Shown here: piece by piece, positions 6,755 to 10,166 of the stretch
Layout of the letters: each line of letters opens with the position of its first letter
Position numbering within the stretch: position 1 is the stretch's first letter
Assembly: GCA_025352865.1 (NCBI GenBank)
Contig: JANXSB010000142.1
Span: forward strand, 1-10,166
Reading direction: 5' to 3'
Source of the DNA: Chthoniobacter sp.
Lineage (GTDB): Bacteria > Verrucomicrobiota > Verrucomicrobiia > Chthoniobacterales > Chthoniobacteraceae
DNA: 10,166 nucleotides
Translations under genes and position numbers: made by a program
Notes under the pieces: generated by a model
Seen by the model: the letters and a program-made list of their open reading frames with translations, nothing else
Databases searched by the model: none
What the model was told of the DNA's origin: nothing

Positions 6755-8022
6755 ACTCCTTCGCCTATCTTTTCGAGCGATTCCCTTCGTTCGTGCAGAC
6801 CTTCGTCTATCGCGAAGCGGCCGAGATGGTGCGGCGCGGGATGGAGCCGTGGCTCGTCTCGATCCGGCGGCCGGATGATCCGGTGGACCTCGCGGCGGAG
6901 ATGGACGCGGAGGTTTTCTATCTGCCGGAGGAAAAGACCCTGCGCGCCGAGGTGGATGCGCAGCGTGCGGCGGGAAAGCTGTTGTGGCGTGCGTGGCGGG
7001 CGATGTCGCAGCGGCGCGGCGAGAAAGATTCGCAGCGGATTTTTGAGGCGATCTGGCTCGCACCGCGTCTGCGCGAGCGCGGGGTGCGGCATGTGCATGC
7101 GCACTTTGGCGGGGTGGCGGCGCGCACGGCGTGGTGGCTGCGGCGGCTGTTTGGTTTCAGCTACAGCTTCACCGGGCATGCGAACGACATTTTTTGCGAG
7201 ACGGACTTTCTGGTTTCCAATGCCGACCTCGTGCGTGACACAAAATTTGTCGTGACGGAGACGGATCACGCGCGGCGCTGGATGGAGGCGAAACATGCGG
7301 GCGCGTGTGGGAAAATTTTCCGCGTGTTCAACGGAATCGCGATGGATAGCTTTCCGCCGCGTGCGGCGGCGGGTGCGGTGCCGCGGATTCTTTCCGTCGG
7401 GCGCTATGTGGAAAAAAAAGGCTTCGGCGATCTGATCGCCGCGTGCGGGCTGCTGCGCGCGCGTGGTGTGGTGTTTGAGTGCGCGCTCGTCGGCGGCGGG
7501 CCGCTGGAGCGGGAGTTACAGGCGCAGATCGACGCGGCGCAACTCGGCGAGGTCGTGAATCTGCCCGGTCCGCGACCGCAAACGGAAGTGCGGCGGATGC
7601 TCGCGGAGGCGCAGCTTTTCGTCCTCGCCTGTGTGGTCGAAGCGGGCGGCGGCAGCGACAATCTGCCGACCGTCATCATGGAGGCGATGGCCTGCGGAAC
7701 GCCCGTGATCTCGACCCGCGTCGCGGGTGTGCCGGAGATGGTGGATGACGGCGGGACGGGCCTGCTCACGCCGCCGCACGATCCACCCGCGCTCGCCGCC
7801 GCGATGGAAAAAATGCTGCGCGACCCGGCGCTGGCAGCCGGGTTCGCCGAGCGCGCGCGGCTGGTGGCGGGAGAAAAATTCGCGATCGAAAAAACGACGC
7901 GTGATTTGCAGCATCTGCTCATTCGGCGCGCTGGCGTCGTCGCCCCGGAAGCCGCCCGCAGTCTTGATCCCATGCTGCCCCGCGCGACTTTTCGCAGCCG
8001 GGTGGCGGAATATTTCCGGTGA
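6751..8022 (+). CDS. GT4-family glycosyltransferase (second of pair)
   Basis: This 423-residue GT4-type glycosyltransferase starts at a GTG that overlaps the previous stop as GTGA, so the two are probably translated in a coupled way and work in the same pathway. The N-terminus YLFERFPSFVQTFVYREAAEM (6-26) is typical of WcaL-like exopolysaccharide transferases. HVHAHFG (114-120), FTGHAND (140-146), VFNGI (192-196), SVGRYVEKKG (215-224) and GGGPLE (248-253) follow the usual GT4 order. The donor-site element is D303-x7-E311 (DNLPTVIME), so the first acid is Asp rather than Glu. The Asp form is common in this subgroup. VAGVPEMV (324-331) follows. About 30 residues after the fold (393-423) form a tail without recognisable features. 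The substrate is unknown. Confidence 0.93.
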   Translation: MNSFAYLFERFPSFVQTFVYREAAEMVRRGMEPWLVSIRRPDDPVDLAAEMDAEVFYLPEEKTLRAEVDAQRAAGKLLWRAWRAMSQRRGEKDSQRIFEAIWLAPRLRERGVRHVHAHFGGVAARTAWWLRRLFGFSYSFTGHANDIFCETDFLVSNADLVRDTKFVVTETDHARRWMEAKHAGACGKIFRVFNGIAMDSFPPRAAAGAVPRILSVGRYVEKKGFGDLIAACGLLRARGVVFECALVGGGPLERELQAQIDAAQLGEVVNLPGPRPQTEVRRMLAEAQLFVLACVVEAGGGSDNLPTVIMEAMACGTPVISTRVAGVPEMVDDGGTGLLTPPHDPPALAAAMEKMLRDPALAAGFAERARLVAGEKFAIEKTTRDLQHLLIRRAGVVAPEAARSLDPMLPRATFRSRVAEYFR

Positions 8023-8049
8023 TTTTTATCCGGCAAACTGCTGACATCG

Positions 8050-8078
8050 TTGACAACCCTCCGCTGAACCGACATTTT
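8050..8078 (+). promoter_or_regulatory. Weak candidate promoter for the secreted beta-propeller gene
   Basis: A perfect TTGACA (8050-8055) is followed after 17 bp by CATTTT (8073-8078), which matches TATAAT at only three positions. It lies 73 bp before the ATG at 8152, in the 129-bp gap after the glycosyltransferase pair. No terminator-like hairpin with a T-run was found in that gap. Confidence 0.3.
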
Positions 8079-8099
8079 TCCGCCCGCTTTTCCGCCCGC
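8076..8099. repeat. Perfect 12-bp tandem direct repeat (two copies)
   Basis: TTTTCCGCCCGC occurs twice in tandem with no spacer (8076-8087 and 8088-8099), in the leader between the candidate promoter and the ATG at 8152. The two sites are one helical turn plus a little apart, so they could bind a regulator side by side. A simple slippage duplication is equally possible. Confidence 0.8.
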
Positions 8100-8151
8100 G
8101 AATTTCACCCTTCGATCCCACCGGCGGGAATTCCTTTTTCATCACACTTCA

Positions 8152-9228
8152 ATGCCCCCACTTCGTCTGAAGAATCCATTTCCGCTTGCCGTCCTCGCGG
8201 GCCTTTTGCTCAGTGCGCTGCCAGCCGCCGCGGGCGACGCTTACAAATGGACGGTGCAGTACCTTATCGACAACAGCCGCACCGTTTTCGGCCACCCGCA
8301 GAAAATCTCGCCGCGCCACAATCGCGGGCTGGCGATTTCACCGGACGGCAAATACCTCTACGCGGGCTATCACCACAGCTTCAACAATGCGGGCGAGGTG
8401 CGCCGCATTCAGATCGATGTGGCGGATTACGAGCGGGCGACTGTCGCCGTGCTCCCCGGCGTGCTGGGGAAAGGCATCGCCACGGACGACAAAGGGCGCG
8501 TCTATATCTGCGACATCAGCGCGATCCAGATCTATGACGCGGCGCTGGAGACGCGGCTGCTGCGAATCCCCGCTGGTATCACCGACAGCGTCGCCGCAGC
8601 GCGCGAAGGTGGTGAGCTGGTGCTCTACGGTTCCGACCGTGAGGACGGGACGCTGTCCCGCTGGGTGCTGAAAGAAAATGGCGACGGCCTGAGTTCGGCG
8701 ACGCTCGGCGGGTTCGGTGGCACGGGCGTTTTCAAAGTGCCCGGTGCGACCGATCTGCGCGGAGTGAAAGTGGACGCGAAGGGCAACATCTGGGTGGTCG
8801 ATTTGAAGGGAAACAAGGTTTTCAAAATGAAGCCCGAGGGGAAAGACTTGAAATCGGTCGAGGTGAAAGGCCCGATGGATGTGGCAATCGACGGGCAACG
8901 CGTCCTCGTCACGCGCTGGGCGGAGCGGGCGATCACGGTGCTGGATGATGAACTCAATGTCCTCGGCAGTCTCAGCGTACCGTGGGAGGAACTCGAACTG
9001 TCCCCTTTCGGCAACAACCGCCAAGGGTGCCTCTCCGGCATCGTGACGGTGCCGGGAAAGGGTTTCTTTGTGGCGAACGAGGCGGGTCAGACGGCGAATC
9101 AGAAATCCACTTACGGCCGGATCGACGACCACAGCGACCTGATTGATGGCAAGCTGTTCCGCGACGTTTTCCAAGACGATAACGAGCCCATCCTGCGGGC
9201 GACGGAAGTCACCACCGCGCCGCAATAG
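8152..9228 (+). CDS. Secreted NHL/SMP-30-like beta-propeller protein, function unknown
   Basis: This is a 358-residue protein whose first ~27 residues form a Sec signal peptide (hydrophobic AVLAGLLLSALPAAA, 13-27). No lipobox is present, so a periplasmic or extracellular location is inferred. The mature part has repeated beta-propeller-like strand patterns. These include RGLAISPDGKYLYAGY (58-73), GKGIATDDKGRVYICD (106-121), RGVKVDAKGNIWVVDLKGNKVF (203-224) and PMDVAIDGQRVLVTRW (241-256). The D-x-K-G-x-(I/V)-(W/Y)-V blades are typical of NHL or SMP-30/gluconolactonase-type propellers. No catalytic metal-site set could be assigned, so binding rather than catalysis is equally possible. It is separated from atpB by a regulated promoter, so it is probably its own transcription unit. 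No Shine-Dalgarno precedes the ATG. Confidence 0.8.
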   Translation: MPPLRLKNPFPLAVLAGLLLSALPAAAGDAYKWTVQYLIDNSRTVFGHPQKISPRHNRGLAISPDGKYLYAGYHHSFNNAGEVRRIQIDVADYERATVAVLPGVLGKGIATDDKGRVYICDISAIQIYDAALETRLLRIPAGITDSVAAAREGGELVLYGSDREDGTLSRWVLKENGDGLSSATLGGFGGTGVFKVPGATDLRGVKVDAKGNIWVVDLKGNKVFKMKPEGKDLKSVEVKGPMDVAIDGQRVLVTRWAERAITVLDDELNVLGSLSVPWEELELSPFGNNRQGCLSGIVTVPGKGFFVANEAGQTANQKSTYGRIDDHSDLIDGKLFRDVFQDDNEPILRATEVTTAPQ

Positions 9229-9288
9229 GCACCGCGACGGCTCGTGAATTTTCCCCAAACGTCCGCGGATTTTACCCGGCCAAAAAAG

Positions 9289-9308
9289 TTTGTGAAAAAT
9301 TTCACAAA
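9289..9308. promoter_or_regulatory. Putative Rex operator upstream of atpB
   Basis: The perfect palindrome TTTGTGAAA-AA-TTTCACAAA contains TTGTGAA-AAAT-TTCACAA at 9290-9307. This fits the consensus of Rex, the NADH/NAD+-sensing repressor (TTGTGAA-N4-TTCACAA). It ends 4 bp before the -35 box of the atpB promoter, a position where bound protein could hinder RNA polymerase. A CRP-type reading (TGTGA-N6-TCACA) also fits the bases but not the outer TT/AA and AT-rich centre as specifically. The rex gene is not in the window. Confidence 0.7.
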
Positions 9309-9312
9309 GGGC

Positions 9313-9341
9313 TTGCCACACCGCCTTGTCCGCTGTTTTAT
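9313..9341 (+). promoter_or_regulatory. Sigma70-type promoter for the atp operon
   Basis: TTGCCA (9313-9318, five of six) is followed after exactly 17 bp by TTTTAT (9336-9341, four of six). Transcription would begin near 9348, leaving a leader of about 100 nt before the ATG at 9449. The leader contains a perfect inverted repeat GTCGAA-CC-TTCGAC (9402-9415). This is the best promoter match in the window. Confidence 0.6.
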
Positions 9342-9401
9342 CGGCATCGCATAGCCCGAAGCGGGTGTGCGTGAGTTCTCCTCCTCGCGGTGATTTTCAC
9401 G

Positions 9402-9415
9402 GTCGAACCTTCGAC
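9402..9415. repeat. Inverted repeat in the atpB leader
   Basis: GTCGAA (9402-9407) and TTCGAC (9410-9415) are perfect reverse complements around CC. In RNA this loop would be too tight to form fully, so a protein-binding site or chance is as likely as a hairpin. It lies 34 bp before the atpB ATG. Confidence 0.4.
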
Positions 9416-9448
9416 GACACACGCTTCCCGCTTCGCCCTATTTTGGAA

Positions 9449-10129
9449 ATGACCAGCCCCGCTTTCTCCACATCTTTGCCGCCCTTTTCGGGTCGGTGGG
9501 TTCGCGTGCTCATGCTTTGCCTCGCACTCACGCTGGGCTTCGTGGACTTTTCCGCGCATGCGGCGGAAGACGGGTCGGAGATGGTTTCCGCCGCCGAACC
9601 CGGCGCGCACGCGGAGACTGAGCATCACGGGCTGACGTCTTACGCGCCGCCGATTTTCTGGGGAATTGGCGGGGATGCTGAGGCCCACAAGATCGGGCCG
9701 CTGGCGATGACCAACTCAATGATCGTCACTTGGCTCGTCGCATTGGGCATCATTGTCTTTGCGCAGTATGCGACGCGGAAGATCAAGGACGTGCCGGACG
9801 GCGCGCAGAATTTTTGGGAGTGGATGGTGGAGAGTCTGCACGACTTCCTCGAAAGCATCATCGGCCACGAACTCGTTAAGAAGACGTTCTGGTTTTTCGC
9901 GACAGTCTTCATCTTCATCCTGTTCACAAACTGGTGCGGCCTCATCCCCGGCGTGGGCACCATTGGGTGGGGCACTCCGCTCCCGCAGGGCGGCCTCGAT
10001 CACATCACGCGACCGCTTTTCCGCGGCGCGAGTGCGGACCTGAATCTGACGCTGGCGATGTCCTCCATTTTCTTCCTCACGCTTGCTCCCGTTTCTACGA
10101 ATGGTTCGCTATTCTTTATAACGAGTTAG
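9449..10129 (+). CDS. atpB: ATP synthase F0 subunit a, truncated or chimeric at 3' end
   Basis: AtpB is the membrane subunit that forms the proton half-channels against the c-ring of F1F0 ATP synthase. The ATG at 9449 gives a signal-like hydrophobic N-terminus (about 17-38) followed by the normal body. Helix 1 is near 89-106, and DFLESIIGHELVKKTFWFFATVFIFILFTNWCGLIPG covers about 132-168. RGASADLNLTLAMSSIFF (192-209) is the conserved stretch before the next helix. After about residue 210 (near base 10080) the sequence no longer looks like AtpB and ends at a TAG as a 226-residue product. It therefore lacks the helix with the essential arginine (Arg210 in E. coli) and the C-terminal helices, so it could not work as proton channel. 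The cause is an assembly join or a real disruption. As the first gene after the promoter, it is expected to lead an atpBEFHAGDC-type operon. Confidence 0.92.
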   Translation: MTSPAFSTSLPPFSGRWVRVLMLCLALTLGFVDFSAHAAEDGSEMVSAAEPGAHAETEHHGLTSYAPPIFWGIGGDAEAHKIGPLAMTNSMIVTWLVALGIIVFAQYATRKIKDVPDGAQNFWEWMVESLHDFLESIIGHELVKKTFWFFATVFIFILFTNWCGLIPGVGTIGWGTPLPQGGLDHITRPLFRGASADLNLTLAMSSIFFLTLAPVSTNGSLFFITS

Positions 10130-10166
10130 AAGAAATCGCGGCGATCCTGTCACCAACAAATCTGAA
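10081..10166 (+). other. Foreign-looking, lower-GC tail with an open frame in another register
   Basis: From roughly 10080 the sequence stops matching AtpB. Bases 10091-10166 are about 41% GC by hand count, far below the rest of the window. In the frame starting at 10081 the tail is open to the window end and reads as a plausible protein fragment, including RFYEWFAILYNELEEIAAIL, with AT-rich third positions. The other five frames contain stops. I cannot name the protein. Confidence 0.45.

Noticed and set aside
5468..7063. Long minus-strand open frame of 531 codons opposite the glycosyltransferases
   Set aside because: Its translation is low-complexity Arg/His/Pro-rich, and it lies opposite two unmistakable GT4 genes.
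9291..9306. CRP (cAMP receptor protein) site reading of the atpB palindrome
   Set aside because: TGTGA-N6-TCACA fits formally, but the full TTGTGAA-AAAT-TTCACAA with AT-rich centre fits Rex better, and the regulated gene is an energy gene.
9326..9448. Upstream ATG at 9326 as atpB start
   Set aside because: It would lie within the -35/-10 promoter (9313-9341). The ATG at 9449 gives the expected hydrophobic N-terminus.

Overview
This window (about two-thirds GC by eye) reads like a contig from the Verrucomicrobiota. That placement is an inference. It rests on a prepilin-type protein with the C-terminal H-X9-DG motif that is so common in Planctomycetes/Verrucomicrobia/Lentisphaerae, an AtpB with a long signal-like N-terminus, and start codons with almost no Shine-Dalgarno sequences. 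No rRNA, tRNA, CRISPR array or insertion sequence was seen.

Layout. (1) From 3309 down to the left edge, on the minus strand, lies a three-gene operon: an APC-superfamily amino acid permease followed by two tandem paralogous secreted proteins of unknown function. Each junction is a 4-base ATGA stop/start overlap. The last gene runs off the window. (2) A 232-bp divergent intergenic region carries GC-rich inverted repeats. (3) obg (3542-4675, plus) encodes the ribosome-associated GTPase Obg, with an unusual charged insertion in its N-terminal domain. (4) A convergent minus-strand gene (5457-4696) encodes a type IV pilin-like/pseudopilin-like protein. (5) Diverging from it are two GT4 glycosyltransferases (5579-8022, plus) joined by a GTGA overlap, probably acting on an exported or surface polysaccharide. 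(6) A secreted beta-propeller-like protein of unknown function (8152-9228) follows. (7) At the right edge is the start of the ATP synthase F0 operon, atpB, preceded by a good sigma70-type promoter and a perfect Rex-type operator.

The strongest regulatory signal is the TTGTGAA-AAAT-TTCACAA palindrome at 9290-9307. It sits directly upstream of the atpB promoter and suggests NADH/NAD+-responsive control of ATP synthase. The most suspicious spot is the right end. The atpB reading frame leaves the family pattern near 10080, inside the transmembrane region and before the essential arginine helix. The final ~76 bases drop to about 41% GC (hand count) and carry an open frame in another register. This is either a chimeric contig end or a genuine disruption.

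I did not find a clear new multi-gene system. The best candidate for undescribed biology is the translationally coupled permease plus tandem secreted paralogs at the left.
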